A stretch of DNA of 64,000 bases from Marinomonas polaris DSM 16579 (GTDB lineage Bacteria > Pseudomonadota > Gammaproteobacteria > Pseudomonadales > Marinomonadaceae): contig NZ_FQVF01000018.1 of the NCBI RefSeq assembly GCF_900129155.1, positions 1-64,000 on the forward strand. The letters run 5' to 3'. This document shows, in pieces, positions 7,407 to 15,418 of the stretch. Both the position numbers and the translations under genes were made by a program. How positions within the stretch are numbered: the first letter of the stretch is position 1; each line of letters starts with the position of its first letter. Under the pieces are notes generated by a model that saw nothing but the letters and a program-made list of their open reading frames with translations, had not been told where the DNA came from and did no database searches.

Positions 7407-7628
7407 ATGCGAAATTCAATTAACCCAAAACACGAAGCATCGCGCGAATCAATTTCGCGTGATGTTGAAGCCTTTCTAGCAAAGCAAAGCGTTACCGTCA
7501 TTCCTTCCGGAGTAAGCGGCCAAGACGCTTTAACAGGCAAGCGACGTTCTGAGTTCACCATCAATGGCCGAGCAAGTACGGGCGCTAAAAAGAAACCCAC
7601 CAAACCCAAGAAGGTGAAAAATGGATAA
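7407..7628 (+). CDS. Small basic hypothetical protein
   Basis: The 73-residue protein begins MRNSINPKHEASRESI and ends in a lysine- and proline-rich tail ([13 protein letters not shown]), which suggests nucleic-acid contact. It starts 8 bp after csrA behind a GAGGTGAGC ribosome site and overlaps the next gene by 8 bp (ATGGATAA shared), so the two are likely translated together. No family was recognised. Confidence 0.55.
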   Translation: MRNSINPKHEASRESISRDVEAFLAKQSVTVIPSGVSGQDALTGKRRSEFTINGRASTGAKKKPTKPKKVKNG

Positions 7629-7908
7629 GCAGCTCAAACCTGAATATCAAGACTTGGCCGATGAATTCGATATCGATTACAAAGATCGCGGCTGTCATTG
7701 CCACATTAACCCGCCTTGTGGTTACTGCGTACACCCAGGCCATCCAGAAAATTTAGAAGAGACGCCGGAGGCTTGGGAGCAAACAAAAAGCAGCTGCCCT
7801 ACGCTAGGTAGCACATGCAGAGGCTGCCCAGATTGCCAATCACTACCAGTTGGTGATGACGCAACAAACGAAGCACTTCGATTAGAAATGGAGAATGATA
7901 ATGGCTAG
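7621..7908 (+). CDS. Small cysteine-rich, probably zinc-binding protein
   Basis: The 95-residue acidic protein holds nine cysteines and several histidines in two clusters: [19 protein letters not shown] (residues about 24-42) and [16 protein letters not shown] (about 59-74). This pattern fits one or two zinc sites. It overlaps the preceding gene by 8 bp and the SSB gene by 8 bp. Its position directly before SSB suggests a DNA-transaction role, which is inferred. No named family was recognised. Confidence 0.6.
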   Translation: MDKQLKPEYQDLADEFDIDYKDRGCHCHINPPCGYCVHPGHPENLEETPEAWEQTKSSCPTLGSTCRGCPDCQSLPVGDDATNEALRLEMENDNG

Positions 7909-8623
7909 AGGCATCAACAAAGTCATCTTAATCGGTAACGCAGGCAACGATGCCGAAGTGCGATACATGCCATCAGGCGCAGCGGTCGCAAATGTTAACC
8001 TGGCAACATCAGAAAGCTGGCGCGACAAGCAAAGCGGTGAAATGCAAGAACGGACAGAATGGCACCGTGTGGCGTTTATGGATCGCGGCAACTTCCGCCT
8101 TGGTCAGATTGCTGGTGACTTCATCAAGAAAGGAACCAAGGTTTACGTTGAAGGCTCACTTCGAACGCGAGAATGGGAAAAAGACGGGATCAAACGCTAT
8201 ACCACCGAAATTATCGCAAACGAAATGCTGCTGCTTGACGGACGCCAAGATGGAGGGACTCAAGGAGGCAACCAGCAACAAGGTGGTTACAGCCAAGTAC
8301 CACAGCAAGGCGGCTATGGTCAGAACCAACAACAGCAACAAAATAACCAGCAGGCCCAACCGCAAAGCTATGGATCATGGGGCAACCAGCCGAATGGTTA
8401 TGCTAATGCTCAAGGCGGCTCACAGCAGCAAGGTGGCTTCAATCAACCCAAAGGCCAAATGCAAGGCCAAGCCTCACCACAGCAAAGACAACAGCAACAG
8501 TCCGCGCCACAGCAACAACGTCAGCAAGCCCCGCAGCAACAGCGCCCTCAACAAGCGCCAAATTTCGACGACTTTGACGACGACATACCTTTTAATCAAG
8601 ACGGCCAGCGTGACCGTCGTTAA
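7901..8623 (+). CDS. ssb: Single-stranded DNA-binding protein with long Gln-rich linker
   Basis: Residues 1-112 form the SSB OB-fold ([17 protein letters not shown], then [10 protein letters not shown] and [13 protein letters not shown]). ATG 7901 gives the usual MARG start; ATG 7895 is also in frame. A Gln/Gly-rich linker of about 110 residues follows. The acidic tip motif DDFDDDIPF is present but is followed by nine further residues (NQDGQRDRR), whereas in ordinary SSBs the motif is the very C-terminus, where it recruits repair and replication partners. It overlaps the Cys-rich gene by 8 bp. Confidence 0.9.
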   Translation: MARGINKVILIGNAGNDAEVRYMPSGAAVANVNLATSESWRDKQSGEMQERTEWHRVAFMDRGNFRLGQIAGDFIKKGTKVYVEGSLRTREWEKDGIKRYTTEIIANEMLLLDGRQDGGTQGGNQQQGGYSQVPQQGGYGQNQQQQQNNQQAQPQSYGSWGNQPNGYANAQGGSQQQGGFNQPKGQMQGQASPQQRQQQQSAPQQQRQQAPQQQRPQQAPNFDDFDDDIPFNQDGQRDRR

Positions 8624-8800
8624 ACAACTCACCACCTAACCACAGCCAGCGCGAGTGCAGCTAGCCATAGACGCGCCACACAGAACGACCAATATCTATT
8701 TAGCAGCTTAGATGCGGAGGTGCCTCAAAAACCCTACCCCGCAGGCAAAGCCGTATCCGCTACGTCAGTGCGAACCTTCTCAAAACAGCCAAGGATAATA

Positions 8801-9019
8801 ATGAAACTCCTTAAAAAAATGCCGATTTGGGCAGCAGCCCTAATCATTCTATCGCTCGTATTTTTCGCCTTTAAAGCGATTGACTACGCGCAAAACCGCT
8901 ACACCTGCTACGCAAAGTGGGCTGATAGCACAATCGAATCCAAGTACACCATTCGTGGTGGGTGCTTAATTAAGCACAACAAAAACTGGATACCTTCTGA
9001 AGTCTACCGAGTTAATTAA
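8801..9019 (+). CDS. Small single-pass membrane protein
   Basis: The start at 8801 has AAGGA eight bases upstream; an in-frame GTG at 8720 lacks a usable site. The 72-residue product begins MKLLKKMPIW and has one membrane segment (AAALIILSLVFFAFKAI, about residues 11-27), then a short domain with two cysteines (RYTCYAKW and RGGCLIKH), likely on the periplasmic side. The 177 bp between SSB and this gene hold no convincing frame. Function unknown. Confidence 0.6.
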   Translation: MKLLKKMPIWAAALIILSLVFFAFKAIDYAQNRYTCYAKWADSTIESKYTIRGGCLIKHNKNWIPSEVYRVN

Positions 9020-9042
9020 CCAAAATCCTAAAGGAAAATATC

Positions 9043-9474
9043 ATGTTTAAATTTTTTAAAAAGAAAACCGCTGCAGCAAAAGTAACGCTTCACAAAGTTG
9101 AAAACCGCGACCTAATGGAAGCGATTGTTGCTGGTGCGATTCTAATTGCTTATGCCGATGGCGATTGTTCTCCTGAAGAACTTTTGAAGCTTCAAGACAT
9201 CATCGAAAGTAACGACAACTTGAAACACTTCGGCTCTGAAATTGGTACAACCATCGACAAGTACAGCGCTATGTACGAAAGCGGTAAGCGCATTGCCAAA
9301 ATGAAGTTAATGAAAGAGCTTGCTGATGTATCGGCCGACGAAGAACAGAAAATCGAAGCATTCATTATTGCCATTGAAATTGCTGATGCAGATGGTGAGA
9401 TCGACGAGCAAGAACTTGCCGTGTTGAAAGAAATCGGCAAGCAGTTTGGTCTGAACCCAGACAGCTATATCTAA
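9043..9474 (+). CDS. TerB-like protein
   Basis: The 143-residue protein shows the TerB/DjlA-type all-helical fold: a basic N-terminus, then AIVAGAILIAYADGDCSPEE and later AIEIADADGEIDEQELAVLK, two acidic loops that in TerB-family proteins bind metal. TerB belongs to tellurite-resistance and stress or phage-defence associated modules, usually with other ter genes, none of which are present here. It is the last gene before the terminator at 9484-9511. Its role in the element is not known. Confidence 0.75.
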   Translation: MFKFFKKKTAAAKVTLHKVENRDLMEAIVAGAILIAYADGDCSPEELLKLQDIIESNDNLKHFGSEIGTTIDKYSAMYESGKRIAKMKLMKELADVSADEEQKIEAFIIAIEIADADGEIDEQELAVLKEIGKQFGLNPDSYI

Positions 9475-9483
9475 ATCACTCCT

Positions 9484-9511
9484 AGCCCACCGACACACTG
9501 GTGGGCTTTTT
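9484..9511 (+). terminator. Terminator after the TerB-like gene
   Basis: Stem AGCCCACC/GGTGGGCT with an 8-base loop is followed by TTTT. It ends or attenuates the long rightward transcript. Confidence 0.75.
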
Positions 9512-9582
9512 AGAGTGGTGTCCACCGGAAGGCATCACCCCAAAAAGCCTATCCCTACAATACCCACCCAAAGGTAAACAAA

Positions 9583-9831
9583 ATGACCACTCATAAACTA
9601 GCAAATGAGGCGCTTAATGCTGCCTTTCGTTTGTCGAATTACACGTCTGAATGCAAAAACTTTAGTGACGCATACGGTGATGCCATAGAAGCAGAAATAA
9701 GGCTGATCTACGCCGCAATGGAAAACGGCATGGGCCAAGAAGACCAAGCTCGCGCTCGTGAAACAATTAAACGACTGATGCACCAAGGCCGTCGTTATTC
9801 ATACATATCAAATCTAGAACTAGCAGCCTAA
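9583..9831 (+). CDS. Small hypothetical protein
   Basis: The 82-residue protein (MTTHKLANEALNAAFRL..., with AIEAEIRLIYAAMENG and ARETIKRLMHQGRRYS) is predicted from sequence to be mostly helical. It lies between two terminators with the DNA-binding gene at 9849, 17 bp downstream. The ribosome site is AAAGG at a workable distance. No family was recognised. Confidence 0.5.
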   Translation: MTTHKLANEALNAAFRLSNYTSECKNFSDAYGDAIEAEIRLIYAAMENGMGQEDQARARETIKRLMHQGRRYSYISNLELAA

Positions 9832-9848
9832 AGCTGAAGGAGAATAAG

Positions 9849-10133
9849 ATGAATTCAGATATTAATAAAATTGACGCTTCTCTTGCTGAAAAGCTAGAAC
9901 AACTGATCCAAACCCTAAGCAAACCGAAAGTCGCAGACAACAAAACCCTTTGGGGATCAGACGAATGCGCCGCTTACCTTGGGTTATCAAAAAAGAAATT
10001 CATGGGCGACGTAGCGTGCAAACGCACCTTCCCACAAGCAAGAAACGTAGGCGGATCAGAAAACCGCACCAACTGGCGCTGGGTCGCCAGCGACGTAATG
10101 TCCTGGGCACTGGCTCAGAAAATGACACATTGA
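9849..10133 (+). CDS. Excisionase/AlpA-like helix-turn-helix protein
   Basis: In this 94-residue protein the region from about 36 to 94 has the winged-helix pattern of excisionases and AlpA-type regulators: LWGSDECAAYLGLSKKKFMG, then ACKRTFPQARNV and WRWVASDVMSWAL. An N-terminal helix (residues 5-28) precedes it. It starts behind a GAAGGAG site and ends before a strong terminator. A directionality factor for the integrase at 16932-17951 is a reasonable guess; a second transcription regulator is equally possible. Confidence 0.6.
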   Translation: MNSDINKIDASLAEKLEQLIQTLSKPKVADNKTLWGSDECAAYLGLSKKKFMGDVACKRTFPQARNVGGSENRTNWRWVASDVMSWALAQKMTH

Positions 10134-10154
10134 GTTGATTTACAACAGACACAA

Positions 10155-10180
10155 AAAAACCGCCAAAGGGCGGTTTTTTT
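10155..10180 (+). terminator. Terminator after the excisionase-like gene
   Basis: Stem AACCGCC/GGCGGTT with a 4-base loop lies in an A-tract and is followed by seven T, so it may work in both directions. Confidence 0.85.
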
Positions 10181-10208
10181 AAAACGTTATTAACAGGGAG
10201 TAAACAAT

Positions 10209-10352
10209 ATGAACATTCAGCAATCAGACAAGTTAATAGACCGCATCAAAACAATGGAAGCACTAGCCGAAAACGCAAACAATGAATGGCTCCTTGGATG
10301 GTTCACACCAACAACCAACGACCTTACAACCGAGGAAGCCGTCGAAAAATGA
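10209..10352 (+). CDS. Small hypothetical protein (47 aa), coupled to the next gene
   Basis: A 47-codon frame starts at ATG 10209 behind AGGGAG and ends in a TGA that overlaps the next start as ATGA (10349-10352). The product (MNIQQSDKLIDRIKTMEALA, then NEWLLGWFTPTTND) is acidic and probably helical. The ribosome site and stop/start overlap support translation. No function known. Confidence 0.5.
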   Translation: MNIQQSDKLIDRIKTMEALAENANNEWLLGWFTPTTNDLTTEEAVEK

Positions 10353-10696
10353 ATCAAACGTGGCGTAAATTTCGCGCTTACTGCAAACGTAATGACATAC
10401 AAATCCAAGGCTTTCGACGCATAAAACTTGGCAAAAAACACCATCATCCAATCTTCGAACTAGGCATTTTTGTATCAAAAGAATCGTTAGAAACAATAAG
10501 AGAAATGCTGTCACAGCAATTTGAAACAGATGGTTATAAATCTATTGCTCAGCAACCAGTACCTAGCAAAAGCACAACTCAATACATCGAAAAGTATTTT
10601 TCAAAATCACATACGCCAGAAGAACAAGAGAGACTACGGAATATCGCTGGCGTCAGGCTACTACGCACTTTCATTAAGAAATCATCAATAAACTAA
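10349..10696 (+). CDS. Hypothetical basic protein at the end of the rightward region
   Basis: The start at 10349 (MNQTWRKFRAYCKR) overlaps the preceding stop by four bases, which decides it over the earlier in-frame ATG at 10286. The 115-residue product is basic in its first half (IKLGKKHHHP) and helical after that (ETIREMLSQQF, then EEQERLRNIAGVRLL). It ends before a terminator shared with the opposing small acidic gene. No family recognised. Confidence 0.5.
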   Translation: MNQTWRKFRAYCKRNDIQIQGFRRIKLGKKHHHPIFELGIFVSKESLETIREMLSQQFETDGYKSIAQQPVPSKSTTQYIEKYFSKSHTPEEQERLRNIAGVRLLRTFIKKSSIN

Positions 10697-10712
10697 TTCA
10701 CATCATCCAATA

Positions 10713-10739
10713 AAAAAGCACCCTAAGGTGCTTTTTTTT
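10713..10739. terminator. Bidirectional terminator between convergent transcripts
   Basis: Stem AAAAAGCACC/GGTGCTTTTT with loop CTAA serves the rightward gene ending at 10696 and the leftward gene ending at 10723. The leftward gene's TAG stop lies in the loop. Confidence 0.85.
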
Positions 10740-10953
10740 CGAGTTGATAAAACCAAGCAAACCTCTCCCACTCTTCCTTAATCAACATATCGTCTTCATC
10801 TAAATAATCAAGGTCGTCTTTATCCTTTTCATTAATATAAAAGACCACATAGTCTTGGTTATCTTCTATGTTGACGTCGGTAATATAAATATTTTCCCTT
10901 TTAGATGATACATAAACTTCACCTTGCTTTGGCATTAATACCCGATCAACCAT
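10723..10953 (-). CDS. Small acidic protein, last gene of the defence-type cargo operon
   Basis: The 76-residue protein is strongly acidic in its second half (INEKDKDDLDYLDEDDMLIK) and aromatic at the end (EEWERFAWFYQLE); the front half looks like a small beta-rich domain (GEVYVSSKRENIYITDV). Its ATG overlaps the TAA of the DUF4145-type gene by one base, so it is probably translated from the same mRNA. No family was recognised. An acidic partner or inhibitor role is possible but unsupported beyond position and charge. Confidence 0.55.
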   Translation of the reverse strand: MVDRVLMPKQGEVYVSSKRENIYITDVNIEDNQDYVVFYINEKDKDDLDYLDEDDMLIKEEWERFAWFYQLEKKAP

Positions 10954-11627
10954 TAGCTTCTCCCATCGCGCTTGTCAACAGCTCCTTTTGCACTCTCTGG
11001 CAATTCGGAATAAATACTCTCTATCTCATTAGGCTCAGTAATCATTTTATTAGCAATAAAATTTATTAGTTGAAATAATTTTATAACTCGACCTGGCTCT
11101 TCTTGAAGATTAATTTCCCCAGGGTGTACGGCATTATTTCCTGTTATTCGAAGTGCATCCAATGCCTTTTGAACATGAGGATTCAACCCTTTAGAAACCA
11201 TACTCTTAATGTCATCATTAATATTATCACCTTTCTCTCCAAGCTGTTTACAAAGCTTTTGCAGAGCTAATCGAAGTAAAGCTGCAGATGATCGAGGAGA
11301 CTCAGACAGTATATTTGCTGCCTCTAAATAGTCTGCTTGTATATCTTCATCCAAGTCAGAGTTTGGAGGAGAAATAAAATTCTTTTTAGGATGAATAATA
11401 TTATCTTTGTACCAAATAATATATTCACAGCACTTTTGGCATTTAGAGACTGTCCATTCAGCGTCAAAAGTTTCCTCAAAGGTTTTCAACTTTATAAGAG
11501 GACTATAGATGCCATGAGCTCTAGTCGCACAAATATGTGAATAATATTGATTGGCATATACATTACAATGAGGGCAATGAAATGCATCTTCTTTAAATAT
11601 AGGAGGAAAGTAATCATTTTTTTTCAT
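10953..11627 (-). CDS. DUF4145-type protein with N-terminal zinc ribbon
   Basis: The chosen start (11627) has GAGG six bases upstream; ATG 11639 is also in frame. The 224-residue product begins with paired cysteine motifs (CPHCNVY and CQKC) that look like a zinc ribbon, followed by the helical DUF4145 pattern: DYLEAANILSESPRSSAALL, LRLALQKLCKQLG, ITGNNAVHPGEI. DUF4145 domains are often fused to or located near restriction and other defence proteins. The gene lies 31 bp after the HNH gene on the same strand and overlaps the small acidic gene by one base. Confidence 0.75.
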   Translation of the reverse strand: MKKNDYFPPIFKEDAFHCPHCNVYANQYYSHICATRAHGIYSPLIKLKTFEETFDAEWTVSKCQKCCEYIIWYKDNIIHPKKNFISPPNSDLDEDIQADYLEAANILSESPRSSAALLRLALQKLCKQLGEKGDNINDDIKSMVSKGLNPHVQKALDALRITGNNAVHPGEINLQEEPGRVIKLFQLINFIANKMITEPNEIESIYSELPESAKGAVDKRDGRS

Positions 11628-11658
11628 AAAAACCCTCATAGTAAAATATTTTTAAGCA

Positions 11659-12528
11659 TCATATTGTTTTTGAAAATCCTATTAATAAATGAAAATAAAA
11701 ACTATTTGATAAGGCTTTCATTAGAACAACACGCCAATGATTCATACCAAATAATGCTTCATTTTCAATTATAAAACCATTTAAATATCCACTAATATTC
11801 CTCCCACCATTTCTAACATAAATTCTACAAGAAAGAATAATTTCTGTAATTTCATCATTTACCATTTCATTATACTGCGAAATTAAATCCAGCCTCTTGT
11901 AGTGTTCATCCAGTACATTCCAAACAGGATTAACTATATTATTTGGTATATTAATATTGAAATTTGCACCTATAGAGTTAGATTTTATAATTAAAGTAAT
12001 ACCTAAATACTGTACATTTGGAATAGTGTCACCATAAAAATAAAGAAATATTCTATTAGTGTTACTTTTAAAAAAATTGTTTTTTGCACTATTACAACTA
12101 GAACAACAAGGAATCAAATTTAATGGATGAACTGCTAATTCAGGAAATATCGATTCTGGAAGATAATGATCATATGTTTTAGGCAGTATAATGCCACAGT
12201 AAGGACATCTTCTTAAAAACCCTCTTGGCTGTGAACTTTCTATTAATTGAGTAATTTCTTTTACTTTAGATAATTTTCTATTATAACAACTTAAAAGGTC
12301 ATTTTTATGTAAAATTAGTTGTGAATCTTCTAAAAAACTAAAAAGTGTATTATTTCTAATAGCCTGCTCAAATAGATTATACCGGGAGATTATTTGTGGT
12401 TGAAGTGCAATTAAATTTGTTTTTATAGAATTTGAAACACCTTTTATCATATTTTTTTTTGAACTAACTACATTGATATGTCTCTGTATATAAGGAGTAT
12501 TATTTGATGGAATAGTCATGCTTTTCAT
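11659..12528 (-). CDS. HNH endonuclease, Septu PtuB-like
   Basis: The 289-residue protein carries an HNH nuclease centre at residues 108-150: CPYCG, DHYLPESIFP with Asp120/His121, NLIPCCSSCN and Lys149. The Cys pairs form the usual zinc knuckle. Its ATG overlaps the stop of the OLD-type ATPase gene by four bases (ATGA). An ATPase gene followed by such an HNH gene is the arrangement of the two-gene Septu (PtuA-PtuB) anti-phage system, also seen with some retrons. The DNA is clearly more AT-rich than its neighbours, which points to separate acquisition. Confidence 0.8.
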   Translation of the reverse strand: MKSMTIPSNNTPYIQRHINVVSSKKNMIKGVSNSIKTNLIALQPQIISRYNLFEQAIRNNTLFSFLEDSQLILHKNDLLSCYNRKLSKVKEITQLIESSQPRGFLRRCPYCGIILPKTYDHYLPESIFPELAVHPLNLIPCCSSCNSAKNNFFKSNTNRIFLYFYGDTIPNVQYLGITLIIKSNSIGANFNINIPNNIVNPVWNVLDEHYKRLDLISQYNEMVNDEITEIILSCRIYVRNGGRNISGYLNGFIIENEALFGMNHWRVVLMKALSNSFYFHLLIGFSKTI

Positions 12529-13979
12529 TTTTTATCACCATATTGAGATAGCAAGTATGATTTAGCATTAAATCCCAATTGACTTTCAAAAAGTTCATTT
12601 ACCTCTTCAAAAGATTTATTTTCAGATAATTTTTTAAGAACATTTTTGTAATAGTTAGGGATTTCAGCAGTATCAAAAACATGCCTAGTTAATTCAGAAA
12701 TACTTTCTCCAAATGTTTCAAAATCCATAAAAGTAGGCAATGTAACATCACCTTCTCTTGTTAATAAAATAACTCTTTTCTTTGGTATTTCTTGTATTAC
12801 AATTGGAGAGTGAGTTGCAACAATAGAAAAAGAATCATATTTATCTAAAATACTATTGAAAGCATCAAATAAACTAGCAACTGCATTAGGATGTAAGTGC
12901 GTTTCTGGTTCATCAAATAATATCAAGGTGTTTTTCTGAATTCTGGAAATAATAGCGGTAACAAAGTGAGCTAAAATTGATTGACCAGAACTGAATAAAG
13001 ATAATGTTTTTTCGTCTATATTATGAATATTTTTAATTTGTTCTTCTAATACTCTATTAAACTCTTTGCTTTTATCTCCTAAGACTTTAGACATAAATAA
13101 AATCCATATTTTAGATCTATCTAAATCTATAATTCTTGATAAATTTAACTTGTAATTTTCATTAAGAGACTTTTTTGAAAGCATTCTATTTTCATTAATA
13201 ATTCCACAATAAAAATAGCTAGATTGAGGGTTTTTAGGCTTAATAAAGTTATCAAATGCACTATAAGACACTGTTATTACGCCATTAAATATTGGTTTTT
13301 TACCATTAAACCTTTCATTTTTATCATCTATTGTTTTTTGAGCTGACTTACGAACTTGCACTAAGTCTTTTGCAAGATTCCCCATTAGTTTTGTTTTACC
13401 AACTGCATTACGCCCAATTATTCCTACTATTCTTCCTGGTAATTCATCGTTTTCATCAAAATCAATTTCAATATCAAATGAGTTATCAGTTCCGTCTATA
13501 TTATTAGTATATGAAAATGAAAAGCTTTCATCATATGCTTCATTTAAAATAACAGCTCGTCCGAATCGAAGTGCAACATCGGCACCATTACTTCTTAATA
13601 GAGCATTCCTATATTCTGTTTTTTTCTCAAAGTCTTCAGCCTTACTCTTCATCCATGAAATATCATTTAATGCTTCTAAGATATTTTCTGAATCACTAGT
13701 CCCAATAACCGATAAAATATTTTTATAAAAATCTAAATCCTGCCCTAAACTAATATATTCTTCATTAAGCCGTGAAAACTCTCTTGGTAATTTCGTATGT
13801 ATATGTCCTTTCTGTAAAATTTTAATTTCACCTATATCTACCTCTTCAATCTTACTTTTATGATACGTAAGGTAATATGTGCAACGAACTCCGTAATCAT
13901 CCCATGAACTCGACTCAAAACTAAAAATAGGATATTCATCACTAATAAATTCTTTTTTATATTCTTTAATTTTAAACAT
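12525..13979 (-). CDS. OLD/ABC-type ATPase, Septu PtuA-like
   Basis: The 484-residue protein has Walker A GRNAVGKT at 189-196, an ABC-type signature FSSGQS near 329-334, Walker B LILFDEPETHLHP from 352, and the switch His in ATHSP at 390. About 180 residues precede Walker A, which is long compared with ATPases where it lies near the N-terminus. In Septu the ATPase assembles with the HNH nuclease PtuB and controls its cutting. It overlaps the HNH gene by 4 bp. AT-rich like that gene. The PtuA name is tentative; other ATPase/HNH defence pairs share this architecture. Confidence 0.8.
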   Translation of the reverse strand: MFKIKEYKKEFISDEYPIFSFESSSWDDYGVRCTYYLTYHKSKIEEVDIGEIKILQKGHIHTKLPREFSRLNEEYISLGQDLDFYKNILSVIGTSDSENILEALNDISWMKSKAEDFEKKTEYRNALLRSNGADVALRFGRAVILNEAYDESFSFSYTNNIDGTDNSFDIEIDFDENDELPGRIVGIIGRNAVGKTKLMGNLAKDLVQVRKSAQKTIDDKNERFNGKKPIFNGVITVSYSAFDNFIKPKNPQSSYFYCGIINENRMLSKKSLNENYKLNLSRIIDLDRSKIWILFMSKVLGDKSKEFNRVLEEQIKNIHNIDEKTLSLFSSGQSILAHFVTAIISRIQKNTLILFDEPETHLHPNAVASLFDAFNSILDKYDSFSIVATHSPIVIQEIPKKRVILLTREGDVTLPTFMDFETFGESISELTRHVFDTAEIPNYYKNVLKKLSENKSFEEVNELFESQLGFNAKSYLLSQYGDKK

Positions 13980-14049
13980 AAATTAAGGTCGCCTTACTAA
14001 TAATAGTTAGAGTAAAATGTCAAAACTTCAGTTCATACTAATTCAAAAA

Positions 14050-14928
14050 CTACCTCTTCATATGGTAGTGCTCGTGGTGATACTGAATAAATGCTAGGTC
14101 AACTGTGTGTCTTGTTACTGTCTTCAATTCACCTTCTATACCAATCAGCTTTAGGTCATCAGAAATGGTAAAACCACCGTTATCAAACAGTACGTGGTGA
14201 TTAGGGCAAAGACAGAGGATGTTGCTTTCTACGTCTGGCCCGTTGTGCGGTTGGCCTAGTGGTTTGATGTGGGCGGCTTCAGCATACAAACCGGCGCTGG
14301 TTTCTAACGCGATTCCGCATACTTGGCATTGGTAGTTGTGCAGCTGCTTTACGCGCTTGGCTATTTTGGTGTCTCGAACGATCCGCTGAACAGTGGTTTG
14401 TACTCGCCTGGCCTCAGTATGGCCGTTTGATGGTTCGTCAGGTGCTTCTTGGGTAGGTTGTTCGTCACAAGCGATCAGACGGTATCGCCAAACATAAAAA
14501 CCAGAACGGCCTTTTTCTTGCCAGTAGTCATCTACTTTGTACAAGCCGGCGTATTCATAACCTTTTTCTGTTGATTTTGGGTCTTTGTGCTTGAGGCTTC
14601 GAGAAACGCGAACCGGATAACCTTCTAGGTGGCTTCTGGCTAGGGCAAGATTAGTTGTGCTTAGCTGTTGGTCGAACGTTTGTACTTTAGCGTTATGCTC
14701 TTTTCCACCTGCACCGGTGTAGATTATAACATTGCCAAAATCTTCATCATCTTCGTAACCACCGGATAAGACAATTGAATCTGAACCTTCTTTAGCGCTA
14801 CCGCTAATACCGGCTTGAGTTGGCTTATGAATACCAGCTTTCGCGAGCTCGACACGATCTGCAAATATTTGACCTACTGTGGTCCCAGGAATATGGCCGA
14901 AGACACGTCCCTTATCATTGTTAGCCAT
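14050..14928 (-). CDS. SRA-HNH modification-dependent endonuclease (Type IV-like)
   Basis: The 292-residue protein pairs an N-terminal SRA/YDG domain (GRVFGHIPGTTVGQIFADR, then SGGYEDDEDFG and IIYTGAGG, residues 7-150) with a C-terminal HNH nuclease (CQVCG at about 199-203, EAAHIKPLG, NILCLCPNHHVLFDNGGF). The SRA domain reads 5-methyl- or hydroxymethylcytosine and the HNH domain cuts nearby, so the enzyme acts on modified foreign DNA. Start 14928 has AAGGGAAG upstream. It precedes the ATPase gene by 70 bp on the same strand but has a more neutral base composition, so it may be a separate cargo gene. Confidence 0.9.
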   Translation of the reverse strand: MANNDKGRVFGHIPGTTVGQIFADRVELAKAGIHKPTQAGISGSAKEGSDSIVLSGGYEDDEDFGNVIIYTGAGGKEHNAKVQTFDQQLSTTNLALARSHLEGYPVRVSRSLKHKDPKSTEKGYEYAGLYKVDDYWQEKGRSGFYVWRYRLIACDEQPTQEAPDEPSNGHTEARRVQTTVQRIVRDTKIAKRVKQLHNYQCQVCGIALETSAGLYAEAAHIKPLGQPHNGPDVESNILCLCPNHHVLFDNGGFTISDDLKLIGIEGELKTVTRHTVDLAFIQYHHEHYHMKR

Positions 14929-14968
14929 AACTTCCCTTGTACTACTGGTGTAGAGTGTTTAGTAGAAA

Positions 14969-15271
14969 TTAATACCACCACCAAGTTTTGATGATTTTCG
15001 ATGCTTTCACGTAAAGCACTTGAGAGATTACAAATGAAAGAATACCTATCCAACCAGGAACTGTTGAGAATATACGACGAAATTGAAATTCACCTAGGAA
15101 TGGCGAAGTAAATGCACCTGATATGATGCCATAGAAGAAGGCCGCAAATGATAATGATACAAAGGTATACATAGCCAATTTTAAGTTATGGAAGTCTTTG
15201 CGCTCTCTCTTACAGCTTGGGCAGACGATAGCTTGATCATCCATTGACTCTTTACACCAATCACAATTCAT
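14969..15271 (-). CDS. Zinc-ribbon membrane protein
   Basis: The start at 15271 has AAGGAAG four bases upstream; the earlier in-frame ATG at 15325 has no such site. The 100-residue product opens with a zinc-ribbon (CDWCKESMDDQAIVCPSCKR) and continues with two membrane segments (MYTFVSLSFAAFFYGII and WIGILSFVISQVLYV). Such small ribbon-plus-membrane proteins are common near mobile and defence genes, but the role here is unknown. Confidence 0.6.
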   Translation of the reverse strand: MNCDWCKESMDDQAIVCPSCKRERKDFHNLKLAMYTFVSLSFAAFFYGIISGAFTSPFLGEFQFRRIFSTVPGWIGILSFVISQVLYVKASKIIKTWWWY

Positions 15272-15385
15272 TCTACTTCCTTCATAAATATGGTCTGAGA
15301 ACATACACTCGAGCACCAAATACAACCTATATCTTTACATTAAAACGTTTTGTGAGTTTGTGCCAGTCGAACCAAACGCCAGGCA

Positions 15386-15410
15386 CAAAAAAACCGCCAC
15401 TTGGGCGGTT
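15386..15410 (-). terminator. Terminator after the higBA pair
   Basis: On the minus strand the stem AACCGCC/GGCGGTT with a 5-base loop is followed by seven T. It lies 9 bp behind the HigA-type stop. Confidence 0.85.
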
Positions 15411-15418
15411 AAGTTATT

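Noticed and set aside
7950..8639. 229-codon Lys/Asn/Ser-rich frame within ssb
   Set aside because: It is the +1 shadow of the Gln-rich SSB linker; low complexity kept the frame open and there is no start signal.
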